From Mesostigma viride (taxonomy: Eukaryota; Streptophyta; Mesostigmatophyceae; Mesostigmatales; Mesostigmataceae), in assembly GCA_009746045.1 (NCBI GenBank), contig RPFO01001128.1, forward strand, positions 1-64,000: a stretch of DNA of 64,000 nucleotides. The letters run 5' to 3'. A program made the translations under genes and the position numbers. Numbering within the stretch: position 1 is the first letter of the stretch; each line of letters begins with the position of its first letter. This document shows positions 9,638-19,983 of this stretch, one piece after another. The notes below the pieces were generated by a model. That model had not been told where the DNA came from, did no database searches, and worked only from the letters and a program-made list of their open reading frames with translations.

Positions 9638-9762
9638 GGGAGAAACCTCACGTAATTGTTACTGATCATAGTCAGAGCCGGTTGATCAATGCGCTTTGCG
9701 ACTTGCGGGCACAATTAAAGTTGGAACTCCCGCGCTCACAGCCTCCGTTGAGCAAACCTGTT

Positions 9763-10353
9763 TCAATTGCCAACCGAGATGTCAAGTTGTCAAACGAGAT
9801 GTCAAGTTGACAACCGAAGTGCCTCCTGAACTGTCAACTAAAAGTCTAAAGCCGCAATCGACAGTACTACAAGTTGACAGTTCAGAAGGTAGGCCGGTTT
9901 TGCGCAATTGCCTACCTTCTGAACTGTCAACTAAAAGTCTAAAGCCGCAATCGATTTAGACTTTTAGTTGACAGTTCAGAAGGTAGGCCGGTTTTGCGCA
10001 ATTGCCTACCTTCTGAACTGTCAACTAAAAGTCTAAAGCCGCAATCGACAGTACTACAAGTTGACAGTTCAGAAGGTAGGTCGGTTTTGCGCAATTGCCT
10101 ACCTTCTGAACTGTCAACTAAAAGTCTAAAGCTGCAATCGACAGTACTACAAGTTGACAGTTCAGAAGGTAGGTCGGTTTTGCGCAATTGCCTACCTTCT
10201 GAACTGTCAACTTGTAGTACTGTCGATTGCGGCTTTAGACTTTTAGTTGACAGTTCAGGAGGCACTTCGGTTGTCAACTTGACATCTCGTTTGACCGTAA
10301 GCGGAACCGCCCACACATCTCGTTTGACAACTTGACATCTCGGTTGGCAATTG
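9763..10353. repeat. Palindromic array of alternating hairpin units
   Basis: Two units alternate with a period of about 94 bases. Unit A (about 57 bases) is bounded by GAACTGTCAACT and its inverse. Unit B (about 37 bases) is bounded by AGAAGGTAGG and its inverse. There are five A and four B units. Three A units read forward, the last reads inverted, and the second is a half-and-half chimera. The array is capped by inverted arms containing CCAACCGAGATGTCAAGTTG, with about 34 extra bases in the right arm. The whole block is close to one large palindrome. Confidence 0.9.
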
Positions 10354-10709
10354 ACCATCTCGTAATTTGGTGCCTGCAAGTCGGTGAACAACCTGTCAGC
10401 TCGCCGACCAACTCGACTTCCCGCCTAACTCAGGCGCTTCCCCGCGTATTATGCATGACACTTCACTGCCAGGTTGGCTTGTCCCACGCCAACCTGCGTA
10501 CTTCCGCGGCAACTGCATTTTGCCACTGTCGACTAACTGCTTGTGAATGTGTTACGAGGTAGTAATGCATTACGAGGATGAACTGATGTAAATGTGTGGA
10601 AATTAGCTCAGTCTTCTGTAGGAGTTGTGCATTGACTACTAGTTTCTCTATCAGTCGGTCATGTGGACAGGTCCACGTTCAGTTGACAGCTGCGCACCAT
10701 TCGTTGAAA

Positions 10710-11063
10710 ATGGCGTCTTCTTGTTCGAGGTCAGCCACCCCCGGCGGCAGGACAGCAGCCTTTGTCGACAGGGATGGTAGCGTGTGCGTCACCAATGTTG
10801 GCTCTCTCGGCACGGATTCTAACCAGCCGGGGGCAGCTGGCTGCCTTGGTAGCGAACGCAGGCAAGCAGGGAGAAAGAGCATCGCCACGGTGCGGTCAGA
10901 GAAACTGGTGGACAGCGTCATCGTCGCTGACATGAGCCTTATTCGCACATGCTGCCAAAAGGATTGCATGGGACCAGTCGGCACCTCAGTCCGGGATTTC
11001 CGAGTCTGGTGTGCAGCCAGAGAAAAGTACCTTGGCTTGCAAAAGCAGGAGGAGCGCAGCTAA
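10710..11063 (+). CDS. Possible gene part, unknown
   Basis: A plus-strand open frame from the ATG at 10710. It encodes a 117-residue polar protein with scattered Cys, ending QKQEERS. No family was recognised. It may be spliced to the acidic-tailed frame downstream. Confidence is low because only length and composition support it. Confidence 0.2.
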   Translation: MASSCSRSATPGGRTAAFVDRDGSVCVTNVGSLGTDSNQPGAAGCLGSERRQAGRKSIATVRSEKLVDSVIVADMSLIRTCCQKDCMGPVGTSVRDFRVWCAAREKYLGLQKQEERS

Positions 11064-11215
11064 TTCGTGGTCAGTCTGCTGCAGAAGCACGGACTTGTCG
11101 TGCCCTGGGATCGTTATCCCACAGCTTGAGGAGGGCATTCTTGCAGCGGGGGACCTGAAGCTGCAGGGCTCGGCTGGGCAGACTGCAGGGGCTGAGCCTG
11201 ACGTGGCCGAGGAGG

Positions 11216-11488
11216 ATGCATCCGCACATGCGGAGCCTTCTACGCGAGGCGTGCGGTAGGGGCGTGCAGACTCGTGGGAGGCGCGGGCAGCCGCCAGCGC
11301 ACCCGGCAGCTGGCACAAGTCGTGCGGCACCCCTCGGAGGAGGGAGGAAGCAGTTGAGGCGGGCGGCAACTGCCACGCGTCACTCCTACAATGCTGCAGA
11401 TTTGGAGGACAGTGACTTGGGCGAGGAGGATGTGGAGGAGGCCAGCCAGCCCAGCGACGAGGAGAACGACAGCATGGATGATGACTGA
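11216..11488 (+). CDS. Possible C-terminal exon with acidic tail
   Basis: The frame ends in an Asp/Glu/Ser-rich tail (DSDLGEEDVEEASQPSDEE, then SMDDD) before a stop, which looks like a genuine protein terminus. The upstream part is Arg/Gly/Pro-rich. It could be the last exon of a gene including 10710-11063. Confidence 0.25.
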   Translation: MHPHMRSLLREACGRGVQTRGRRGQPPAHPAAGTSRAAPLGGGRKQLRRAATATRHSYNAADLEDSDLGEEDVEEASQPSDEENDSMDDD

Positions 11489-11742
11489 ATACATTGTCTT
11501 GCCTTGTGTGGCGCGGGTGGCGTGGGCGGCATGGGCCAGCCGGGAGTGTAGGGTGGTCGAGATGCTTAATTGCATGGCGTGTATTATGCTTGGTGTGTGG
11601 CATGCCGTGACATGACGGGATGACATTACGGCATGGGTGGGCTGCTCGGTGGCCATTGTGGTCTGTCTTACAATAGCACTAGTGGCACCCGCTGGCTTCG
11701 CCCAGCCCAAAACAGGGTCCCTTTTTTTGGCAGTACTTCGCC

Positions 11743-12082
11743 CCGCTGCCCGCTGCCCGCAGCCCGCAGCCCGCAGCCCGCTGCCCGCTGCCCGCAGCCC
11801 GCTGCCCGCTGCCCGCTGCCCGCTGCGCGCAGCCCGCTGCCCGCTGCCCGCTGCCCGCTGCGCGCTGCCCGCTGCCCGCTGCCCGCTGCCCGCTGCGCGC
11901 TGCCCGCTGCCCGCTGCCCGCTGCGCGCTGCCCGCTGCCCGCTGCCCGCTGCCCGCTGCCCGCAGCCCGCTGCCCGCTGCCCGCTGCCCGCTGCCCGCTG
12001 CCCGCTGCGCGCTGCCCGCTGCCCGCTGCCAGCAGCCAGCAGCCCGCTGCCCGCTGCCCGCTGACCGCTGCCCGCTGCCCGC
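11743..12082 (+). repeat. CCCGCTG heptamer minisatellite
   Basis: About 48 tandem 7-mers, mostly CCCGCTG with CCCGCAG and GCGCGCTG variants. All frames are open across it on both strands, giving PAARCPL-type artefacts. Confidence 0.95.
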
Positions 12083-12084
12083 TA

Positions 12085-12200
12085 GAATAGTACGGTGCTC
12101 GCTTCGCTCGCGGATTGGTGCGCAGTACGCTGCCTGCTGCCCGCTGGAATAGTACGGTGCTCGCTTCGCTCGCGGATTGGTGCGCAGTACGGTGCTCGCT
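12085..12200 (+). repeat. Short duplication beside the minisatellite
   Basis: The segment containing GGTGCTCGCTTCGCTCGCGG and GATTGGTGCGCAGTAC occurs twice (about 12085 and 12147), with a third partial GCTCGCTCGCTTCGCTCG. The CGAAGCGAG core is self-complementary. From 12230 to 13140 I see no gene, only AT-richer sequence. Confidence 0.7.
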
Positions 12201-13176
12201 CGCTTCGCTCGCTCGCTGGGATTGGTGGTTAGTGATTCCGGTTGTTTTGGATTGGCGGGGTACTCCGCGATGCCTTGGATAGTGCGGGATACTCCACATT
12301 GCGAAATTAGTAAATAGGATTAAAAATGCAGGTGACAGTGCGTGACGCTTGGGGTTACTACATAAACATTGCACATCATGTCTATGGTTAACTTGTTGAT
12401 CCGGTGCACATGGATGGCTGTCGTGTGGGGCATATGCGAAAGGTTGGCATGCGTGGAAAATTTGAGCATGGCGTGTGCTATGCTCGATGCATGGGTGGCA
12501 CATGTGGCGTCATAATGTGGCATGCGTCATGCATGGCCACATGACATGCACATGGTGTCCAGAGGCATTTGCAACATTAACATTTAGCAATAACAACCGA
12601 CTGCTAATTTGTGCATATGTCGTAGCTCAGTGCACGAACTGCCAAGATGACCATATTTAATGCTGGTGAATGCAATTGGTGGTCACCTTCCGCGGAGCCG
12701 CGATCTTGCTATCAGGCTACTATGGCACTAGTTAACAATTATGATAGCAAGCACGCAATTGAAGCCAGCCTGTCAATGAAGTGTTACTGTTCCACATGTT
12801 GATCATCAAGACGCCTCATACCTGTGCCATGGTGTCAGTTACATGATTGCTTTTATACCATATTGGAGTCATGAATAGTGCATTACATAAGAACTGGCTC
12901 CAAGTGCGGCACTGGTCCTCAAATCAAGCATTATTTGAGCAGCAAATCAGAAGTTGCAGCTCGCCCACATTTGACGCTACCCGAGCCGAGATGTAAAACC
13001 TGGACGGCAAGTGTATGTGGTGTTGAATGGGGCAATCCATGTGTGGTAAGCATGGGGAACAATCACACATTAATCCCTTGTTCCTTCTCACATAGCTAGC
13101 GTAACAGTTTATGACGAAACAACAAGAAATAAAGCAGAAATAAAGATTCAAGGGTTTATTAAAAATATAAACCCTG

Positions 13177-13206
13177 GATTTTAACATACTAAAAAAAACC
13201 AGCCCC
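13177..13206 (-). repeat. Right terminal inverted repeat of the 7.1-kb segment
   Basis: Inverse of 6094-6123. Just inside it (13151-13176) lies GGGTTTATTAAAAATATAAACCC, split here as a GGGTTTAT/ATAAACCC hairpin. Confidence 0.75.
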
Positions 13207-13432
13207 AGCATGGGAAGCAGATAGGTTTATCCAGGAATACATGACACGTCCAGTAGGCTTGCACGTAGAGGCACCACCTCAGGAGATTAGGACTCGCCCA
13301 ATGCCTAGGGGCCGTAGCTGTGCACCCAATAGTGCAACAGTAGAGAGCAGGACGGGGGACACACAGGCTGTCACAGTCACGTTCAGCCAACTCACTGTCA
13401 GCACCCCACCTAGGCAGCCACCTAGTTTCTAG
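13207..13432 (+). other. Open frame just outside the inverted repeat, possible C-terminal gene remnant
   Basis: A frame continues from the inverted repeat through WEADRFIQEYMTRP to a stop at 13430-13432. It may be the end of a gene split by the 7.1-kb segment, but no matching upstream part was found left of 6094. Confidence 0.15.
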
Positions 13433-13591
13433 AGGAGTAGAGTACTAATTATAGCTTACTATATAATAGCTACATTAGCAGAATAACGTAGGGCAGTCGC
13501 TTGGTTGATTGCTTGTGGGCATGTGCATGGCATTTTCCTCCTTCTTCCTCTCTCCTTCCTTCCTTCTCTTGTGGATGTGGTACTGGTAAAC

Positions 13592-15566
13592 ATGCCGCGG
13601 GGTAAAAAGACGGTACGCGGCACGACTAGGAGTCATTCCGAGGAGGGAGGTGCAGACTTGGATAGGCAGGGCAGCCCAGAGTACCAAGTACAGGAGGTAT
13701 CACAACAGGGCTCGTCCTACCAGCAAGGCAGTCCTGTAGGTCACCCGGGTGAGCTGGCCATACAACAATATGTTTTACAACATATATAAATATCAATAGA
13801 TATTAAAATATTGATTTTAATCAAAATCTTAATATAAATAGATAAGATATTTATATAAAAGATCATATTGATATTTATATATATGTTTTACAACAATTAT
13901 TGTTGTATCTATGACAGTAGTACCTCCCGTGAGCCGCGAAGGCCACGAGGAGCGGATAGGATGGATAATAGGGAGGAATACCAGCCGCAGCGAATGCAGG
14001 CTGAATATAACCAGCTGATGGAACGGGCAGGTGATGAGGCCCGGCCCAGATCGAATCACACGAGTGCAGCCCAGCACCTGGCAGTGCAGCCGCAGCAACA
14101 CCCGCCAGTGCAGCCGCAGCAGCACCCCGTGCAGTCCCCACGGCAGCATTCGGAACAGCAACAGCCGTTGCCGCAGCAGTGGCAGCAGCAGCCAGTACAG
14201 CAGCAGCAGCCACCGCCGCCGCAGCAGCAACAGTGGCAGCAGCCGCAGCAGCTTCCGCCGTTGCAGCAGCAGCAGCAGCCGCTAAGCCAGCCGACCGGGT
14301 CGCAGATGTTTGGTCCGCTTAGTCAGAACGCGACCTATTATCACGCGCAACGTGCCCAACGATTACAACATCCCTGGGCGAGCGGTCGACGGGTTTCTTT
14401 TGGCAGTGACCTGCAGTCCAATGCGACATCGCTGTGGACCCAGGACGAGGCTAGGGTTCCACCGCCGGTATACGATGAGGCTGGGCCCGCGTCGTCCCAT
14501 CGATCCGGCGCGCAATGTCCCAGCAGCCGGACCTGCGCGGCCGAGCGTGTCGCATGGCAATAACCTCAACTTGAGTCGCATGGCACCCAGTGATCCTGGC
14601 TACGCGCATCCCTCGTCTGTCTGGCTACAACGCAGCGCGACTAGGTCAGCGCCTGCATCGGCAGATGACTCGTTGTCGATCTTTAATGTTCCGCCGTATC
14701 GCGCAGTGGGCGGACCTCGGGCCGACGCGTTTAAGGCGCCGCCCATGCCTGACTTTAAACCAGTGCCCAAGCTGCGCGCGACTATGAACCCTCGCGAGAT
14801 CGACGAATGGACGCGTATGTGGGTACAGATCTACTGGGCGTGGTGCAACCACAATGGGTGGGAGCTAGCTACCGAGGTTCTTATCTCCTACGTCGTCACC
14901 AACTGCATGGATCCTTCAGTGGTCGGCATACTCAACTGTGAGAGTGTCGCGTCGCGCTTGTACCCTCGCACAGTAGAGGAGCTACTAGAGCGCATTGAGC
15001 GCAAGCTGGTGCCCCCTGACTGGAAGCTCCACGAGCGTCTGGCTTTTTCCAAGCTACGCCAAGGCACCACGCCGTTCCGCGAGTTTCTGACAGAGTTTGA
15101 AGCATTCTCGGCTCGCCTTGAGGACTTGACCTGGACCGAATATAGGGCGCGGTTCATTGAGGCGCTGAGTCCGGAACTCCTAGATGAGGTGCTAAAGCGC
15201 TTTGCTGAGATACCGTGGGAGCAGTGGGATGTGATCGAGATCCAGCAGTACCTTCTAAAGGTGTCAGATGTGCTCGCACGCCGCCGCGCAGCGGTCACCT
15301 ATCGGCATGCTGGTGCTGCACCGCGTCGCGTCCACTTCACTACGGTGGACCAAGACGGGTCCTCTGAGGACATTATCGACCACGAGCTGGAGGACGGCGA
15401 CTACGAAGCGCCCCAGGTCAATGCAATCGATGCGTCCAAGGCGCGATGCTTCCGGTGCGGCGAGGTCGGTCATCTCAAGAAGGACTGCACGCGACCACCA
15501 CGGGAATCATCGCGATCGTGGCGACGAGCAGACGTCACCCCGTTTCTCCGGGCCTGCCTTCGGTAA
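13592..15566 (+). pseudogene. Gypsy-1 Gag, frameshifted
   Basis: The protein starts MPRGKKTVRG at 13592 and is cut by an AT-rich insert at 13767-13905. It resumes with a very Gln/Pro-rich region to about 14490, where the frame shifts. It then continues as a capsid-type retrotransposon Gag (LRQGTTPFREFLTEFEAF, ALSPELLDEVLKRF) and ends with a CCHC knuckle, CFRCGEVGHLKKDC, near 15450-15490. Gypsy-2 Gag aligns in the same regions (LAFGTLQQGTKSFKEYM). The role is particle assembly and RNA packaging. As read, the frame cannot make one continuous product. Confidence 0.8.
13767..13905. mobile_element. AT-rich palindromic insert in gypsy-1 gag (MITE-like)
   Basis: A stretch almost free of G and C interrupts gag. 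Its ends both carry ATGTTTTACAACA, and inner blocks ATAAATATCAAT and ATTGATATTTAT are inverted, so it can fold into a long stem. No product is encoded. Confidence 0.6.
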
Positions 15567-16410
15567 GCGCCCGGAACAAGCACGGCGCCCAGACCGGCCT
15601 CGCAACGCGGGCGAGCGCGCAGCCAAGTTGCAGGACGCCCGGCAGCGTCCCACGCAGCACCAGACGCCCCGCGCTACGGGTCCTTCGTTCCAGCGGGTGA
15701 ACCGCGAGTTGAATGAGTTGTTCTCACAGCAACAGGACTCGGGTAATGGCGCCTCGGGGGTTATGGATGGCAAGGCGGTCGCCGGCTATGGGCATGGCGA
15801 CGAGGAGGATGAGGTAGAGGGGGAAGAGTGGACCGGGCGGTCGAACGAGGCGGTCTCCCGGCCCTCCGTTCCTCGTGCGTAGTGTCCCTGCCTACACGGA
15901 TAGAGGTAGATGTAGGACAGGTAGATAGGGTAGCGCAAGTCAATAACGTCGGGCAGATAGACAGCTTAGATAAGGACACCCCGTTGGTAGCGAATACCAG
16001 CGCGGGCGCAGAATCAGTCGTTCCAGTAGATAGTCGCACCCCGCTTGTAGCGAATACAAGTGCGGATGCATCCTTGGGCGAGAACTCTGCCCCAAGCACG
16101 CAGCCGGCCACGGGTAGCGCAGCGAGCTCCGACCAGCCTACGCGCGCAACTCCGGCTGGTACCCGCAACTTGCTCCTGTTTAGGGGAGGTCTGGCTGTAC
16201 CGGGATCAGCATTAGACCCCTACCTCAAGGACAAGACCGTCATGGACGTGCAGTTCATGGTGGACACGGGTGCGCACGTCTATGTCGTTCATCAACGAGG
16301 CATTGGCGCGTCGCGCAGGATACGACATCCGGCCACATGCGACAGTGGTGAATGTGACATATTGAGATGGTCGCAAGAGCCCCTCGCCTGGTCGGGTTGA
16401 TATCAAGGCT
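15540..16410 (+). pseudogene. Gypsy-1 Gag-Pol linker and retropepsin, frameshifted
   Basis: After Gag the frame passes through a polar linker, with a shift near 15840, to a retropepsin active site FMVDTGAH at about 16255-16280. Frame changes follow between about 16280 and 16400. The protease C-terminal motif IIIGIDWL appears in the next ORF at about 16470. Such proteases cleave the Gag-Pol polyprotein. The D-T-G triad is intact but the gene is broken. Confidence 0.7.
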
Positions 16411-17697
16411 GTGATTCAAGGCATCCCTGTGGAGCTCCCAGCCACGGTCGCACCGCTCGGAGCTGCAGACATCATCATCGGCATCGACTGGCTGGACGCG
16501 CAGGATGTGGACATTAGCATTCGGCGTCGCGTGGTGTGGTTCCCTGACGGTTCCTTTTGGAGTCCTGTCAGCGAATACCAAATGCAGGGCCCCGACGTGC
16601 ATAACATCACGCACGAGCGGGAAGTCACCCAGCCCCGCAACAAGTCGCCGCACAGTCGCTATCTGTTCCACACCGGTCGCACGACCCAGGACGACCTGTC
16701 TCCCGACTGGGAGGCCGCGCGCGAGGACGTGCGCGCCCCCGGGGAAAGGGAGGGGTCCCGGTCACGAGTGCCACTCAGCCACGTGGTACCGGCTCAGGGA
16801 ATTTTTCACCTGCAGCGCATCGGGCCCCCTACCATTTTTTCGGAGTACGTGCACCAAACCCTTGAGGAGGAGGCGGACACGTACACGATCACTTCTGTCC
16901 TGGAGACGTTGATTAGTCGGTTCACTGTCACGGAGCCCGCGGCCTTAGAGGCAATCAGGTCGCACCCCAAGCAGATGGGCAAGCTCCCGTGCAAGTTCCA
17001 GGACGGGCGACTCTATGTCATGGTGAGGCCAGACTGCTGGCGCCTGTACGTCCCGGAGTTATGTCGAGCGGCTCTGCTCCATGAGCTCCATGACTCTCTC
17101 GCCGGTGGCCACCAAGGGATCCACCGCTTGCTGCCACGGGCCAGAAAGAACTTCTATTGGCCAGGCATGCGAGAGTACATTGAGACGTACGTGCGCGAGT
17201 GTCCATCATGTCAGATCATGAAGTCCCGCAATACGGGCTCACAGGCGGTCCCCCAGACCCTACCAGACCCGATGGGCCCTTGGGATTCCCTGATGATGAT
17301 GGATTTTGTTGGCCCCTTCCGGAAGACCAAGAATGGCAACAGCATGATTCTGGTTTTCCTGGACCGTTTGACGCGCATGTGTCACCTGGCACCATGTCCG
17401 GCCGAACTCACGGCCGAGGCTTGCGCTAAGCTATACCTTCACCACGTGTTCAGGTACCACGGACTCAGCCGGCAATTCATATCGGACCGAGACAAGCTGT
17501 TCACGGCCCGCTTCTGGCAGGAGTTCTTTGAATGCCTGGGCACCAAGGTGTCGCTGGGGACAGCATATCACAGCTCGTCCTCCCACCTGGGTGGAGAGGC
17601 TGAACCGCACAGTGCAAGAGACCATGCGCCACTACACCGACGCGGTGGGAAGCAACTGGGAAGAGTTCTTGGGTTTGGTGGAGTTCTCCCTGAATAA
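16411..17697 (+). pseudogene. Gypsy-1 protease end fused to integrase, RT and RNase H deleted
   Basis: The ORF runs from the protease motif IIIGIDWLDAQ through about 40 residues that match sequence before RT in gypsy-2. It then passes straight to RYLFHTG, which in gypsy-2 lies after RNase H. The HHCC zinc-binding region of integrase follows (HELHD, HQGIH, CPSCQ), then core residues in MMDFVGP and FISDRDK. No YXDD or RNase H motif is present. A one-base insertion near 17590 (CTGGGTGGAG) shifts the frame before the catalytic Glu region, so the last part to 17697 is out of frame. The deletion joint itself keeps the frame open. Confidence 0.85.
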
Positions 17698-18415
17698 CGC
17701 CCCCCAGGCAGCTCATGGCTTCACACCATTCTTCCTCAACACGGGCAGGCATCCGCTCACGCCGACTGACCTTCTCACAAGCCCAGCCTTAGCTGAGATG
17801 TCGGTCCGGCGAGACACCCTCGAAGGGGTGGAGAGGTTGCTGGTCCAGATGCGCCAGGCCCATGACAGTGCGGTCAAGGGCTACCGGGCCGCCGCTGAGC
17901 GCTATATGGCGAGGACTGCTGGCCGCCTAGATGCGCGCACACCGGCCATCGAGGTGGGCGACTGGGTACTGGTGGAAGGCCCCCGCCTAGGACGTTTCTC
18001 TGAGAAGGTAGAGGGTGAGCTCAAGACAAAGCTCCGTCCTATGTTCCTGGGGCCACACAAGGTTCTGGAGAAGCTTGGAGATGTGATGTTCAAGGTGGAC
18101 ATCCCGAGCTCCTGGAACACTTCCTCCAACTTCCATCGAGACCAGCTCAAGTTATACCACCAGAACTCCATCCAAGGTCGGCTCAACCCGCCGGCCCCTG
18201 TCGAGTACAACCCCGAGACTGGAGAACAGGAAGACGAGGTGGCCGAGATCGTGGACCACCGGGACATCAAGCGTGGGAGAGGTAGACAGCGACAGTATCG
18301 CGTACGGTGGCGTTTTGCTCAGCATGATTACGAGGATTCGTGGCGAACCGAGAATGAGCTAGAAGGGTGTGAACGTCTGCTTCGCGAGTATAAGGCCAAG
18401 CATGCCCTCCACTAG
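17590..18415 (+). CDS. Gypsy-1 integrase C-terminus with chromodomain
   Basis: In the shifted frame the integrase resumes at VERLNRTVQE (the catalytic Glu region), followed by SLNNAPQAAHGFTPFFLNTG, a GPHKVL/VFKV-type C-terminal fold and a terminal chromodomain (IVDHRDIKRGRGRQRQYRV, then W, ELEGCERLL). Chromodomain integrases of chromoviruses target chromatin marks. Gypsy-2 and gypsy-3 have the same domain. The stop is at 18413-18415. Confidence 0.85.
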
Positions 18416-18619
18416 GCTACCGCGAAGGTAGTAGTGGTGGGGGCGCTATGACAACGGGCTTGATCACGTGTAGCTAGCCAGGATGCCGCGAAGGCACTTG
18501 TGTTATTCACGTCGATGTGTACGCACCATGCATCGTGGTAATTGGGTATAAGAGCCTAGTATCAAGGGTACCCCTTTTTCACACTCACACGCCTTGAGTC
18601 GAGTGTGCGATGATCGCAG
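18416..18619 (+). promoter_or_regulatory. Spacer between integrase and extra ORF with TATA-like sequence
   Basis: The 204-base gap contains GGGTATAAGAGCC about 75 bases before the ATG of the extra ORF, so a separate transcript is possible. This is inference from the motif only. Confidence 0.25.
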
Positions 18620-19983
18620 ATGCTTCCACAGCAGCCCGACAGCGAGGAGCCAGGGATATCGTTGTTGGCTGACAACGTTGACTTGCGGATGGACATGGAC
18701 ATGAACGTCCCGCAGCCATTGGCGGAGCCTAAGACTCCTGACCAACGCCAGGTGCAAACAGGGCCGACTCGGCGAACGGGCGGTTCTGTCACACCTGCGG
18801 TGACACCGATCCAACAACGGGACGGTGATGCCGTGCTAACCATTCGGACCCAGGGAACGGGGGGATGACGGTTCTTGTCGGGACGGGACCGACCCGGCGA
18901 ACGGGCGGCTCGACCGACCTGACCAAGCTCGTTTCCGAGGTTGTTGAGCGCAACCAGAAACGGCCCCAGGTGGAACCGGATGCCCAGCGAGAAGTTAGAC
19001 GTCGCGCATGTACGAACGAGGTGTCGGCGGGCAGCGTCTCCGCGGATTCCCAGAGTCCGCGCCGAGAAGCTCGAACTTACTCCGAGCGGGTGGCCCGCGT
19101 GGAGACGTCCCGCGCCCATATACCAGAGAGGCGTGGCCCGATACCAGCGGTGGGCTTTATATCTCCCGCGCAGGGGTCTTTGCTCGTACAGGCGGTGGCT
19201 CGACCGGCGCCATGGACGGTGGGCGCTTACGTCAGCGCGTTTCCCGGCCCACAACGAGTACGCCCCTTACGTGAGTTTCGGGGTGTTCCCGTCTACATTG
19301 AACTCCCACCACCGCCGTTCGTGGCCGTCGACAGCGCGGACTATCATCGACCGCAACCGCTGCACTTTGAGGCAGGAACTCATGCGTATGTGGAGCGAGG
19401 CTCCATGCGCGAGCTAGTCTGCTTCGACTTGCACCCAGGGAGGGTGGCCCCGCGACCCCAGGACTGCCTAGAATCGACGTCAGAGGGTTCTGGTACGCGT
19501 TACGGCCCCAAGCGGGAGCTGCCAAAATACATGGTAGATGGTAAACCTCGAAAGGTTGACTGTCCCAAGTATGCTCCGTGCGAGGGAGAGGCATTCCTCG
19601 ACTGGGTTGTGCCCAACTTTGTGAGGGCTCCGGGCTTTCGCTTCAACGCTCTCCAGGTGCGCGTCGTAGTGTTGACCATGGCGGGGGGTTTCTTTGCGGA
19701 GCATGGATGTGGGGTTATTGATTGGAACGCGGGCACAATCATGTTCACGCACCCGCAATACCTGGCCGCATTCATGTCGTACTGGCCCACCGGGACGTGG
19801 GTAGACCTCGCTCAAACGCGCACCAACGTGAACGAATACCAGCTCGCATACAATGCGGATCACCTCGCTAACCCCGGGAAGATCCTCGAGGAAATTGGTG
19901 AGCAGGGTCGCCAGGTACTCCACGAGTATCGTCAACGGAAGGCGCGGTCGGGAGGGGTGGGCCCTAGCATTGGAGGAATGTGA
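18620..19983 (+). CDS. Gypsy-1 extra ORF downstream of integrase, unknown conserved protein
   Basis: Two frames join here. An 82-residue ORF starts at 18620, and a 372-residue ORF starts at 18865 inside an ATGA stop-start overlap. Both contain TGPTRRTGGS, so the joint may reflect a small tandem duplication with a shift. The N-terminal half is basic and Pro/Arg-rich. The C-terminal 100 residues have DW, FMSYWPTGTWVDL and nearby aromatic residues. They align with the degenerate ORF at 26532-27145 of gypsy-2, sharing G, DW, G, T, Y, AF, P, G, W and D in order over about 32 residues. No signal peptide, clear membrane span or enzyme motif is seen. The position is that of env in retroviruses, but nothing else supports an envelope. 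Confidence 0.6.

Larger units (their letters stand above)
6094..13206. mobile_element. 7.1-kb segment bounded by inverted repeats, unclassified DNA transposon candidate
   Basis: The left end reads GGGGCTGG, a T-run, then AGTATGTTAAAATC. The right end carries the same bases inverted, with one T fewer. Both ends continue with AAACC/TTTATTAAAAA-like blocks. The interior has two minus-strand ORFs, one possible plus-strand gene, a hairpin array and a GC minisatellite. No transposase was recognised and no clear target duplication is seen beside the ends. It separates copia-1 from gypsy-1. Confidence 0.5.

Noticed and set aside
9763-10353. CRISPR array
   Set aside because: Repeats are palindromic alternating units without unique spacers, and the genome is eukaryotic.
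11633-12503. PAARCPLPAARCPQ-type proteins on both strands
   Set aside because: Artefacts of the CCCGCTG heptamer repeat, open in every frame.
18620-19983. Envelope gene making gypsy-1 a retrovirus-like element
   Set aside because: Position fits, but there is no signal peptide, cleavage site or clear membrane anchor.
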